A DNA stretch of 64,000 nucleotides from Geodermatophilus sp. DSM 44513 (GTDB taxonomy: Bacteria; Actinomycetota; Actinomycetes; Mycobacteriales; Geodermatophilaceae), in assembly GCF_032460525.1 (NCBI RefSeq), contig NZ_CP135963.1, positions 62,001 through 126,000 on the forward strand. The letters run 5' to 3'. A model generated the notes under the pieces. It worked only from the letters and a program-made list of their open reading frames with translations. It had not been told where the DNA came from and ran no database searches. Of the stretch, positions 1 to 8,330 are shown in pieces; position 1 is the stretch's first letter; every line of letters begins with the position of its first letter. A program made the position numbers and the translations under genes.

Positions 1-309
1 CGCACCCTGCGCCTGGTCCCACCCCACCTGCGCCGCGCCGCCGAGGTCCGCGACGGCGGCTGTGTGTTCGCCGGCTGCAGCGCACCCACCGGGTGGTGCG
101 ACGTGCACCACCTGCTCGAGTGGGCCAACGGCGGGGAGACCTCGTTGGCCAACTCCGCGCTGCTGTGCGAACGCCACCACACCAAGGTCCACCACGGCTT
201 CCGCGTCGAACGCGACACCGACGGCCGCTGGCACACCTGGCGCCCCGACGGCACCCAGATCCGCACCGGACCGTGGACCACCGGACCACCGATGAGCGGC
301 GCCGCCTGA
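1..309 (+). CDS. DUF222/13E12-type HNH endonuclease, C-terminal fragment
   Basis: Frame 1 is open from the window edge to a TGA at 307, so only the last 102 residues are visible. They hold a compact HNH nuclease fold: Cys residues (GGCVFAGC) before DVHHLLEW, a central Asn, and the closing CERHH. This arrangement is typical of the HNH domain at the C-terminus of actinobacterial DUF222 (13E12 repeat) proteins, which are multicopy in Geodermatophilaceae and mycobacteria. HNH domains cut DNA with one metal ion; the biological role of DUF222 proteins is not established. The 5' part lies outside the window. The following MFS remnant begins about 50 bases downstream without a start region of its own, which suggests the HNH copy landed at, or recombined into, that transporter gene. 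Confidence 0.85.
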   Translation, partial: RTLRLVPPHLRRAAEVRDGGCVFAGCSAPTGWCDVHHLLEWANGGETSLANSALLCERHHTKVHHGFRVERDTDGRWHTWRPDGTQIRTGPWTTGPPMSGAA

Positions 310-362
310 CCGGGGTGCCGCGACCGACCGCGCGTTCCACGTGGAACGCGCGGCTGTCGTGC

Positions 363-1184
363 GTGCTCGTCGGCAACGCCCGTCTGATGGCCGGCTCGCT
401 CACCATGAACGAGCTGGCCGGTCCCGCCGTGGGCGCCGCACTGTTCGTCGCCGGGACGGCGTGGCCGTTCGCCGCGCAGGCCGTGCTGCCCGCACTGGCC
501 GCGCTGCTCCTCTCGCGCATGCGGCTGCCGGCGCACGAGCAGTCGGTGCAGCGCGCCCACGTCCGCCGGGACGTCGCCGAGGGGTTGCGCTGGACGTGGG
601 GCAACGCCGCGGTCCGCACGCTGACCCTCACCATCGTCAGCTTCAACGTCACCTTCGGCGCCGCCTGGGCGGTGCTGGTGCTCTACGCCGACCAGCGGCT
701 CGGCCTCGGCCCGGTCGGCTACGGCCTGCTCACCTCCGTGGGCGCCCTCGGCGGCATCGTCGGGACGGTGTCCTACGACCGGCTCGAGCGGCGCCTGGGC
801 CTGGCCACCCTCATGCGCGTCGGGCTGGTGATCGAGACCCTGACCCACCTGGCGCTCGCCGTCACCACCACGGCCTGGGTCGCGATGGTGGTGATGGCCG
901 TCTTCGGCGCCCACGCCTTCGTCTGGGGGACGACGGCCCGGACGGTGCGGATGCGCGCCGTCCCGCTCGGCCTGCAGGGCCGCGTCGGCAGCCTCTACGC
1001 CATGGGCGTCTACGGCGGCATCCTGCTCGGGCAGCTGGCCGGCGGGCTGATCGCGCGCGCCTGGGGAGTCACCGGGACGTTCTGGTTCGGCTTCGTCGGC
1101 TCCGCGGTGGTCCTCGCCCTCATCTGGCCGCAGCTCGGGCACGTCGCCCACGCCGGGGAGGAGGGTGGCGTTCCGTCACGCTGA
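363..1184 (+). pseudogene. MFS transporter, N-terminal half missing
   Basis: The frame encodes about 273 residues that match the middle and C-terminal half of a 12-TM major facilitator transporter: NARLMAGSLTMNELAGPAVG resembles the TM4-TM5 region of drug or macrolide efflux MFS proteins, followed by the cytoplasmic loop and about six further membrane segments. The family is normally about 400 residues, so TM1-TM4 are absent. The frame stays open upstream but there encodes Arg/Pro-rich sequence antisense to nothing sensible and out of frame with the HNH gene. GTG at 363 and ATG at 387 are possible internal starts but neither has a clear ribosome binding site. I read it as a truncated, probably non-functional gene whose 5' end was replaced by the HNH gene. 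Confidence 0.7.
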
Positions 1185-1389
1185 CGGCAACGGCGCAGGT
1201 GGGAGAGCCGTCCGTCGCAGTTCCGGTGCGCAGCGTGACGGAACTGTGCCGTTCCCGCTCCCAAACGACACGCGTGTGGTTACCCTCGGTGGCGCATCGG
1301 ACGCCCGGCGCCGTCGAGGGCGGCCGCGGGGCGGAGTCCCCGCCGGGGGGGACTTGCGTGTGCCGCCGGGGGAGAAGGAAGCGGGCAGG

Positions 1390-3480
1390 GTGCAGTCACG
1401 GGTGCACGTCGACACGGACGACCCGCTGTCCACCGTGCCGGACGGCGTGTACCGGATCGACCGCGCCTGGCGCTTCACCTACGTCAACGCCGCCGCCGCG
1501 GAGCTGGTGGACCGCCACCCGGAGGACCTGGTCGGCCGGCGCACCGCGGACTGCTTCCCGACGGCCACCGGCTCGTTCATCGAGGCCGAGTGCCGCGCGG
1601 CCTTCGCCGACGGCCAGGCGCGGTGCTTCACCTACTTCCACCCGCCGCGCGGCCGCTGGTTCGAGATCCGGGCCTTCGCCGACCCCGACGGGCTCACCGC
1701 CTTCGTCCGCGACGTCGACGACGAGCACCGCAGCGCCCAACAGCGCGCCGAGCGGGTGGCGCAGCTGACCGCCGTCCTGGAGGCACTGCCGCAGGCCACC
1801 GTGCTGCTCGACGGCGACGGGCGCATCGCGTCGGTGAACCGGAGCTGGACGGAGACCGGGCTCGCCATCCGGGACGCCGGACTGCGGCCCGGCGTGGTCG
1901 GGGACCGCTACCTCGACGTCCTGTCCCAGCACCTGACGCCGGAGGACCGGCGGCTCATCGGCGCCGGCATCCGCGGACTGCTCGCCGGCGGGCGGGCGGT
2001 GGGCGCCCGCCCCTTCGTGCACGATTACGCGCACGCGATGGGCTCCGAACGCGGCTACGTCCGCCTGCAGGCCGCCCGGGTGGAACCGTCCGGCCAGGTC
2101 GTCGTCACGCACGCCGACATCACCGAACGCGTGCGCGACCAGCAGGCCCTGGCATGGCGGGCTGCCCACGACGACCTCACCGGCCTGCCCAACCGCGCCC
2201 GGGTGCTCGAGCTCGTCGGCGACGCCCTGGACGACGACCCCGACCAGGTGGCGCTGCTGCTCCTGGACCTCGACGGCTTCAAGGGGGTCAACGACTCCCT
2301 CGGTCACGAGGTCGGTGACGAGCTGCTGCGCCAGGTCGGCGCGCGGCTCACCGCACGAGTACGCCCCGGCGACGCCGTCGGGCGGCTGGGCGGTGACCAG
2401 TTCGTCGTCCTGGCCCGCGGCTGCGACACCGCCGAGGCGGCGGCGCTGGCCTTCCGGCTGCGGACGGCGCTGTCCCAGCCCTTCACCGCCGAGGGCATCC
2501 CGGTCCCGCTGACCGCCAGCATCGGGGTCGCCACGGCCCAGCCCGGCGGTGACCCGGTGCACCAGCTGCTCAGCGGCGCCGACACCGCCGCCTCCGCCGC
2601 GAAGGGCGCCGGCCGCGACCAGGTGCACGTGTTCTCCCCCGGGCTGCGGGAGGCCGCGCGCTGGCGGCTGGAGGTGGCCAACCGGCTGCGGGACGGCGCC
2701 GTCGACGAGTTCGTCGTCCACTACCAGCCGGTGGTCCGGGTGGACACCGGCGAGCTGGAGGGGGTGGAGGCGCTGCTGCGCTGGCAGCACCCCCAGCGCG
2801 GGCTGCTGGCCCCCGACGCCTTCCTCTCCGTGGCGGAGGAGACCGGCCAGCTCATCCCGATCACCCGCTGGCTGCTCGGCGAGACGACGCGGCAGGCCGC
2901 CGCCTGGGCCGCGCAGGGCCTGCCGCTGCGCATGGCGGTCAACATCAGCGCCCGGCACTTCTCCACCGAGACACTGGTGCGCGACGTGCGGGTGGCGCTG
3001 CACGACTCCGGGTTGGCCCCGGAGAAGCTGGTGCTCGAGCTGACCGAGACCAGCGTCGCCGAGGACCCCACCCGCGCCGAGGACCAGCTGGCGCTGCTGC
3101 AGAGCTCCGGCGTCGTGGTGGCCATCGACGACTTCGGGACCGGCTGGTCCTCGCTGGCCCAGCTGCTCGCCCTGCCCATCGGCACCCTCAAGATCGACCG
3201 GTCGCTGATCACCGCCGCCGCCCGGCTGGCCGCGGGCGGCAGCGGGCCGGTGCTGGCCGCGATCGTCGCGCTGGCCCGTACCATGGGCATCCGCTCGGTC
3301 GCCGAGGGGGTGGAGACCCCCGCGCACCTGCAGATGGTCCGGGAGGCCGGCTGCGAGCTGGCCCAGGGCTACCTCCTGGCCCGGCCGATGCCGGCCGCCG
3401 ACGTCCCCCGCTGGGCGTCCCGGGTGCGCGCCGCCGGCGGCGACTCGTGCGCCCTGGCGCTGCGCAGCGGCGGGTACTGA
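1390..3480 (+). CDS. PAS-PAS-GGDEF-EAL protein, probable c-di-GMP phosphodiesterase
   Basis: A 696-residue cytoplasmic protein: two PAS-like sensor domains (about 10-120 and 125-245), GGDEF (about 250-415) and EAL (about 430-690). No membrane segment is visible. The GGDEF signature reads GGDQF (D336, Q337), so the usual Glu at position four is lost, while an RxxD inhibitory-site motif sits the normal five residues upstream. The EAL half looks intact: EALLRW (E460), NISARHF, ELTETS, DDFGTGWSS, KIDRS and VAEGVET. The likely net activity is c-di-GMP hydrolysis, with the degenerate GGDEF acting as a nucleotide-sensing domain; this is inference. The frame is open further upstream to 1165, but GTG 1390 is preferred because AGAAGGA lies about 10 bases before it and PAS homology starts soon after. 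Confidence 0.9.
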   Translation: MQSRVHVDTDDPLSTVPDGVYRIDRAWRFTYVNAAAAELVDRHPEDLVGRRTADCFPTATGSFIEAECRAAFADGQARCFTYFHPPRGRWFEIRAFADPDGLTAFVRDVDDEHRSAQQRAERVAQLTAVLEALPQATVLLDGDGRIASVNRSWTETGLAIRDAGLRPGVVGDRYLDVLSQHLTPEDRRLIGAGIRGLLAGGRAVGARPFVHDYAHAMGSERGYVRLQAARVEPSGQVVVTHADITERVRDQQALAWRAAHDDLTGLPNRARVLELVGDALDDDPDQVALLLLDLDGFKGVNDSLGHEVGDELLRQVGARLTARVRPGDAVGRLGGDQFVVLARGCDTAEAAALAFRLRTALSQPFTAEGIPVPLTASIGVATAQPGGDPVHQLLSGADTAASAAKGAGRDQVHVFSPGLREAARWRLEVANRLRDGAVDEFVVHYQPVVRVDTGELEGVEALLRWQHPQRGLLAPDAFLSVAEETGQLIPITRWLLGETTRQAAAWAAQGLPLRMAVNISARHFSTETLVRDVRVALHDSGLAPEKLVLELTETSVAEDPTRAEDQLALLQSSGVVVAIDDFGTGWSSLAQLLALPIGTLKIDRSLITAAARLAAGGSGPVLAAIVALARTMGIRSVAEGVETPAHLQMVREAGCELAQGYLLARPMPAADVPRWASRVRAAGGDSCALALRSGGY

Positions 3481-3608
3481 CCGGACCGGTGCGAGCCCCC
3501 CGACTGCGCCGCCGGACGCCGCGCCGGGCCACCTCCCCGGCCGGTCCGCCACGCTGGACGGCGGTGCCGCCCGTCGGTTAGCGGGCGCCGGCGGGGCAGA
3601 CTGCCCCC

Positions 3609-4310
3609 GTGACCGCCGTGGACGCAGCCGCCGAGACGACAGCCGGGCCCGACGCCCCCGACGGCCGGGAGCGCCCCGCGCTGGACCTGCTCATCTGGGA
3701 CGCGCCCAACATCGACATGACCCTCTCCACGGTCATCGGCGCCCGACCCACCGCGGAGACCCGGCCCCGGTTCGACGCGATCGCCGCCTGGTTCGTCCAG
3801 GGCGCCGGCGACCCGGGCACGGTCGGGGCGGCCGGTGACGTGCCGGAGGTCGAGGCGTGCGTCTTCGCCAACATCCCGCCCGTGGTGGGCAGCCTGCAGC
3901 GCTGGGTGGAGGCGCTGCGCAGCTTCGGCTACGCCGTCTTCGCCCGGCCCAAGCAGCAGCCCGACGACGACATCGACCAGGCCATGCTCGACCACATCGA
4001 CGTCCGCCGGCACAGCCACCGGCTGCGCCGGCTGGTCGTCTTCTCCGGCGACGGGCGCAACTTCGCCGAGCCGCTGGAGGAGCTGGCCCGGGCCGGCACC
4101 CGGGTGACCGTGGTGGCCTTCAGCGAGGTCGCCGGCTACGCGATCAGCTCCGAGCTGCTGGAGTTCATCGACATCGAGGACGTGCCCGGCGCCTTCGCCG
4201 TCCCGCTGGACCGGGTGCGCCTGGACGCCCTCCCGGCCGACGGCGCGTGGCTGCGGCCCACCCGCAGCCTGCGCGACTTCGTCACCTCCTACGTGCGCCG
4301 CAACGGCTGA
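3609..4310 (+). CDS. NYN (PIN-like) domain protein, putative ribonuclease
   Basis: A 233-residue soluble protein. After a 25-residue low-complexity lead comes LLIWDAPNID (Asp31), the first acidic motif of NYN domains, then ARPKQQPDDDIDQAMLDHI, which supplies the next acidic pair, and VVFSGDGRNF, the third. NYN domains are PIN-like folds that bind metal and are thought to cleave RNA. The last 60 residues are a family-specific tail ending in LRDFVTSYVRRNG. The GTG start is set by homology at the N-terminus; no strong ribosome binding site is seen. The stop lies only five bases before the PLD gene, so the two are probably cotranscribed. Substrate and pathway are unknown. Confidence 0.8.
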   Translation: MTAVDAAAETTAGPDAPDGRERPALDLLIWDAPNIDMTLSTVIGARPTAETRPRFDAIAAWFVQGAGDPGTVGAAGDVPEVEACVFANIPPVVGSLQRWVEALRSFGYAVFARPKQQPDDDIDQAMLDHIDVRRHSHRLRRLVVFSGDGRNFAEPLEELARAGTRVTVVAFSEVAGYAISSELLEFIDIEDVPGAFAVPLDRVRLDALPADGAWLRPTRSLRDFVTSYVRRNG

Positions 4311-4315
4311 CCTGC

Positions 4316-5848
4316 GTGGTCGAGGAGGGCGGCGGGCCGGTCGCGACGGAGGACCTGCTCGTCCCGGGGGAGACCTGCTGGCGGGTCGAGCGCGCCGACC
4401 GGTACGCCGTCTTCGTCGACGCCGCCGACTACTTCGCCGCCCTCCGCGCGGCGGTGCTGCAGGCACGGCGGCGGGTGCTGTTCATCGGGTGGGACTTCGA
4501 CCCGCGGATCCGGATGGACCCCCGCCGGCCGGGCCGGCGGCGGGCCGACGCGCTGGGCCGGGTGCTCGAGGGTGCGGTGCGGGCCAACCCCGAGCTGGAG
4601 ATCGGCGTCCTGGTGTGGGACTACGGCGTCGTCGGGGCCCTGGGCCGCGGCCTGGTGCCGGTCGTGCTGCTGGACCGGCGCACCCCGGACCGGCTGCGGA
4701 TGACCGTCGACACCCACCACCCCGTCGGCGGTGCGCACCACCAGAAGATCGTGGTCGTCGACGACTGCCTGGCCTTCGCCGGCGGGATCGACGTCACCGC
4801 CGACCGCTGGGACACCTCCGACCACCTCGACCGGCACCCGCTGCGCCGCCGTCCCTCCTCCCACCGGCTCACCGGGCCCTGGCACGACGTGACCAGCCTG
4901 GTGTCCGGCCCGGCCGCCCGGGCGCTCGGCGACCTGGCGCGGGAGCGCTGGGAGAGCGGCACCGGGGAGGCGCTGGAGCCGGTCGCGGACGTCGGCGCCG
5001 ACGAGGAGGCCTGCTGGCCCGACGACGTCGAGCCGCTGCTCACCGACGTCGACGTCGCCGTCTCGCGCACCCGCCCCGAGCACGGCGGGACCCCCCTCGT
5101 GCACGAGGTCGAGCTGCTGTGGCTGGCCGTGGTCGCCGCCGCCCGGCGCTGCGTCTACATCGAGAGCCAGTACTTCGCCAACCGCCGGATCGCCGAGGCG
5201 ATCGCCGAGCGGCTGGGCGAGCCCGACGGCCCGGAGTTCGTCGTCGTCAACCCCGAGACCGCCGACGGGTGGCTGCAGGAGAAGGCCATGGGCACCGCGC
5301 GCGCCGCGCTGCTCGCCCTCGTGCGGGACGCCGACGTGCACGGCCGCTTCCAGCTCTACGTCCCGGTCACCGAGGCGCGGCGCCCGGTCTACGTGCACGC
5401 CAAGGTGACGGTGGTCGACGACCGGCTGCTGCGGATCGGCTCGGCCAACCTCAACAACCGCTCGATGGGCCTGGACACCGAGTGCGACGTGTCCATCGAG
5501 GTGCGCCCCGGCGACCCGCGCGCCGCGGAGCTGGCCGCGGCGGTCACCGGCCTGCGCGACCGGCTGCTCGGCGAGCACCTCGGGGTGTCCCCGGCCGCGG
5601 TCGCCGCCGCGGTCGAGGCCTGCGGCGGGTCGCTGCTGCGGGCGGTGGAGAGCCTGCGCCGGCCGGTGGGCCGCTCGCTGGTGCCCTTCACCCCGCCGGA
5701 CCTCGGCCCGGTGGGGCAGGTGCTGGCCGACACCGGACTGCTCGACGCGGAGCGGACCCCGGACCGGTGGGAGCGGGTCCGCCGCAGCTTCCGACCCCGG
5801 CTGGCCGGCCGGGGACGGCGCCGGCGACCGGCTCACCCCCGCGGGTGA
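4316..5848 (+). CDS. Phospholipase D-family protein (cardiolipin synthase-like)
   Basis: A 510-residue protein with two HKD catalytic motifs: HQKIVVVDD (H142, K144, D149) and HAKVTVVDDRLLRIGSANLNNRS (H361, K363). The spacing fits the bacterial PLD/cardiolipin synthase-like group that cleaves or transfers phosphodiesters. No N-terminal membrane anchor is visible, unlike classical cardiolipin synthase, and LFIGWDFDPRIRM near residue 55 is typical of soluble PLD proteins. Residues 420-510 form an extra helical tail. GTG 4316 is the first start after the NYN stop; the open frame further upstream overlaps that gene and is rejected. Substrate could be phospholipid or nucleic acid; the neighbouring nuclease makes the second worth considering. 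Confidence 0.85.
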   Translation: MVEEGGGPVATEDLLVPGETCWRVERADRYAVFVDAADYFAALRAAVLQARRRVLFIGWDFDPRIRMDPRRPGRRRADALGRVLEGAVRANPELEIGVLVWDYGVVGALGRGLVPVVLLDRRTPDRLRMTVDTHHPVGGAHHQKIVVVDDCLAFAGGIDVTADRWDTSDHLDRHPLRRRPSSHRLTGPWHDVTSLVSGPAARALGDLARERWESGTGEALEPVADVGADEEACWPDDVEPLLTDVDVAVSRTRPEHGGTPLVHEVELLWLAVVAAARRCVYIESQYFANRRIAEAIAERLGEPDGPEFVVVNPETADGWLQEKAMGTARAALLALVRDADVHGRFQLYVPVTEARRPVYVHAKVTVVDDRLLRIGSANLNNRSMGLDTECDVSIEVRPGDPRAAELAAAVTGLRDRLLGEHLGVSPAAVAAAVEACGGSLLRAVESLRRPVGRSLVPFTPPDLGPVGQVLADTGLLDAERTPDRWERVRRSFRPRLAGRGRRRRPAHPRG

Positions 5849-5889
5849 TGGAGGTGGTCGACGGCGCGGGAGCGTGCACCCGATCGGGT

Positions 5890-5897
5890 TACCGTTC
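5890..5897 (+). promoter_or_regulatory. TACCGTTC, candidate -10 element of the PilZ gene
   Basis: TACCGTTC occurs here 54 bases before the PilZ start. The same octamer precedes the two Pro-rich genes (11732 and 13981) at 44-45 bases from their starts. TAnnnT fits an actinobacterial -10 hexamer. There is no convincing -35 element at the usual distance. Confidence 0.35.
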
Positions 5898-5951
5898 CGA
5901 CGCGACACCGCGCGACTCCGCGCGGCACCGAGCACAGGACAGAGGGGGACG

Positions 5952-6587
5952 ATGCACGCCGTCGGCGCTCAGCGCCCCGAGGCCAACGCCGACGCCGAGG
6001 TGATCCTCCTCGGCGGCCGCGCCTCGGTGAGCACCCGGGTCGAGCGGGTCGAGACCGACACCCTCGTCGTCCGGCCCTCCTCCGGGGACTTCGACGACGA
6101 CCCCGTCGTGCGGGTCGGGGACGCGGTGCAGGTCTTCTGGCGGGACGCCGTCAGCGGGTGGTCGATGCCCGCCCGGGTGGCCACCGTCGAGCGAGGGACC
6201 CACCCCCGCTGGCACCTCGACGTCGTCGGCGCGGCCGAGCACTCCCAGCGGCGCGAGGCGGTGCGGGTGCGGCTCACCCTCCCCGTCGTCGTCCGGGTCG
6301 GCGGCACCGACCTGGAGGGCGAGACGCTCGACGTCAGCGAGGGCGGGGTCCGCGCCGTCGTGGACGCCTACGGCCACCCCCCCGAGCCGGGCACGGTCGT
6401 CCCGCTCACCGTGCGGCTGGAGGACGTCGCCGTCGCCGCCCCGGCCGAGGTCGTCCGGCACCAGGCCCGCGGCGCCAAGTGGGGCCTGTCGCTGCGCTTC
6501 GTCGACCTGCCCGAGAAGCTGCAGGACCGGATGCGCCGCCGGGTCTTCCAGGCGATGCGCGAGGAGCGCGCCCGCGGCGCGGACTAG
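5952..6587 (+). CDS. PilZ domain protein, c-di-GMP receptor
   Basis: A 211-residue soluble protein with an N-terminal beta-barrel-like region (about 1-90, YcgR_2-type) and a C-terminal PilZ domain (about 95-205). Both ligand motifs are present: QRREAVRV supplies RxxxR, and LDVSEGGVRA supplies DxSxxG, so c-di-GMP binding is expected. ATG 5952 is preceded by AGAGGGGGAC, a clear ribosome binding site, and is preferred over an in-frame ATG at 5874. It lies 2.4 kb downstream of the GGDEF-EAL gene, so enzyme and effector may belong to one signalling set. The controlled process is not shown; YcgR-like proteins act on flagella or surface polysaccharide in other bacteria. Confidence 0.85.
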   Translation: MHAVGAQRPEANADAEVILLGGRASVSTRVERVETDTLVVRPSSGDFDDDPVVRVGDAVQVFWRDAVSGWSMPARVATVERGTHPRWHLDVVGAAEHSQRREAVRVRLTLPVVVRVGGTDLEGETLDVSEGGVRAVVDAYGHPPEPGTVVPLTVRLEDVAVAAPAEVVRHQARGAKWGLSLRFVDLPEKLQDRMRRRVFQAMREERARGAD

Positions 6588-6617
6588 AAGCAGCCGCGGC
6601 GGGATAGACCCGGAGGC

Positions 6618-8330
6618 GTGACGACGACCGCCCGCCTGCCCGAGGCCCTGGCAGCCCTGCGGGACGCCGTCGCCACCGCCCCGCTCGGCCTGGACACGCC
6701 CGGCAGCCAAGCCGCCCGCCGCGCGGCCCGCGGGGTGGTCGAGCAGGTCGACGACTACCTGCTGCCCCGCCTGCGCGACCTCGACGCCCCGCTGCTCACC
6801 GTGGTCGGCGGCTCCACCGGCGCCGGCAAGTCCACGCTGGTCAACAGCCTGGTCGGGGCTCACGTCACGACGTCGGGCGTGCTGCGCCCGACCACCCGGG
6901 CGCCGGTGCTGGTCTGCGCCCGCGCCGACGTGGGTGCCTTCTCCGGCGACCGGGTGCTGCCCGGCCTGGCGCGGGTCACCGGCGGGGCGGCGGGGCAGCC
7001 GCAGGGTGGGTCCGGCACGCTGCAGCTGGTGCCGCGGGACGACGTCCCGCCCGGGCTGGCGCTGCTGGACGCCCCCGACGTCGACTCCGTCGTGGAGTCC
7101 AACCGCGAGCTGGCCGCCCAGCTGCTGGCCGCCGCCGACCTGTGGGTCTTCGTCACCACCGCGGCCCGCTACGCCGACGCCGTCCCCTGGGACGTGCTCC
7201 GGACGGCGCAGCAGCGGGGCACCGCGCTGGCCGTCGTGCTGGACCGGGTGCCGGCCGGCGCCGCCGCGGAGATCGCCCCCGACCTGGCCGGCATGCTGGA
7301 GCGCGCCGGCCTGTCCGGGGTGCGGCTGTTCGTCGTCGAGGAGCGGCCGCTGGTCGACGGGCTCCTCCCCGCGGACCAGGTCGCCCCCCTGCGGCAGTGG
7401 CTGCACGCGCTCGCCGCCGACCAGGAGCAGCGCGCCGCCGTCGTCCGGCAGACGCTCACCGGCGCGCTGGCCAGCCTGGCCGACCGGGTGGCCGGGGTCG
7501 CGGCCGCCGTCGAGGAGCAGGCGCAGGCCGCGACCGCGCTGCGGCAGGCCGCCGCCGCGGCCTACACCGCCGCCTACGACGGGATCGGCGAGGGCGTGCG
7601 CAGCGGCAGCCTGCTGCGCGGGGAGGTGCTCACCCGGTGGCAGGAGTTCGTCGGCACCGGTGAGTGGATGCGTTCGCTGCAGACCTCGATCGGCCGGCTG
7701 CGGGACCGGGTCGGCGCCGCGCTGACCGGCCGGTCCTCGCCGGCCGACGAGCTGCAGGGCGCGCTGGAGAGCAGCGTGGAGACGCTGCTGCGCGCCGAGG
7801 CCGACCGTGCCGCCGAGCGCACCGTCACCGCCTGGCGGGCGCTGCCGGCAGGCCCGCCGCTGCTGTCGGCCGCCGACGACCAGCTGGACCGGGTGTCGCC
7901 GGACTTCCCCGAGGCCGCCGCCGCGCAGGTGCGCGACTGGCAGGGGTACGTGCTGGACCTGGTCCGCGAGGAGGGGGCCGGCAAGCGCAACCGCGCCCGG
8001 GTGCTGTCCTGGGGCGTCAACGGCACCGGCGCCGTGGTCATGGTCGCCGTCTTCGCCCAGACCGGTGGGCTCACCGGCGGGGAGGTCGTGGTCGCCGGCT
8101 CGACGACGGCGATCGGGCAGCGGCTGCTGGAGGCCCTCCTCGGCGACGCCGCCGTCCGCTCGCTGGCCGCCCGCGCGCGGGAGGACCTGCAGGCCCGCGC
8201 CGACGCGCTGCTGCGCTACGAGCAGGCCCGCTTCGACGTCCTCGTCGACTCCGCCGGCCCGGACCCGGAGGCGCCCGCGCGGCTGCGGGCCGCCGCGGCC
8301 GCGCTGGCCGCGGCCCGGGACCGGGCATGA
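6618..8330 (+). CDS. Dynamin-like GTPase, first of a coupled pair
   Basis: A 570-residue protein with a P-loop GGSTGAGKST (K71), a RPTTRAP switch I with the conserved Thr, and LLDAPDVDSV in place of the usual DxxG G3 motif. Downstream are long helical segments rich in Ala, Glu and Gln (about 270-460), then a hydrophobic stretch around residues 465-505 that may insert in membrane. The layout matches the bacterial dynamin-like/YfjP group. CCGGAGGC precedes GTG 6618. The next gene starts inside its stop codon (ATGA), so the two are made together. In Streptomyces a paired DynA/DynB system stabilises FtsZ rings during sporulation septation; orthology here is inferred from pairing and domain order only. 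Confidence 0.85.
   Translation: MTTTARLPEALAALRDAVATAPLGLDTPGSQAARRAARGVVEQVDDYLLPRLRDLDAPLLTVVGGSTGAGKSTLVNSLVGAHVTTSGVLRPTTRAPVLVCARADVGAFSGDRVLPGLARVTGGAAGQPQGGSGTLQLVPRDDVPPGLALLDAPDVDSVVESNRELAAQLLAAADLWVFVTTAARYADAVPWDVLRTAQQRGTALAVVLDRVPAGAAAEIAPDLAGMLERAGLSGVRLFVVEERPLVDGLLPADQVAPLRQWLHALAADQEQRAAVVRQTLTGALASLADRVAGVAAAVEEQAQAATALRQAAAAAYTAAYDGIGEGVRSGSLLRGEVLTRWQEFVGTGEWMRSLQTSIGRLRDRVGAALTGRSSPADELQGALESSVETLLRAEADRAAERTVTAWRALPAGPPLLSAADDQLDRVSPDFPEAAAAQVRDWQGYVLDLVREEGAGKRNRARVLSWGVNGTGAVVMVAVFAQTGGLTGGEVVVAGSTTAIGQRLLEALLGDAAVRSLAARAREDLQARADALLRYEQARFDVLVDSAGPDPEAPARLRAAAAALAAARDRA

Noticed and set aside
1396..3552. 718-codon minus-strand frame over the GGDEF-EAL gene
   Set aside because: Shadow of a gene with clear PAS, GGDEF and EAL domains; no ribosome binding site or recognisable product.
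4316..5848. Cardiolipin synthase as a definite name
   Set aside because: Two HKD motifs are present but no N-terminal membrane anchor; substrate cannot be decided.
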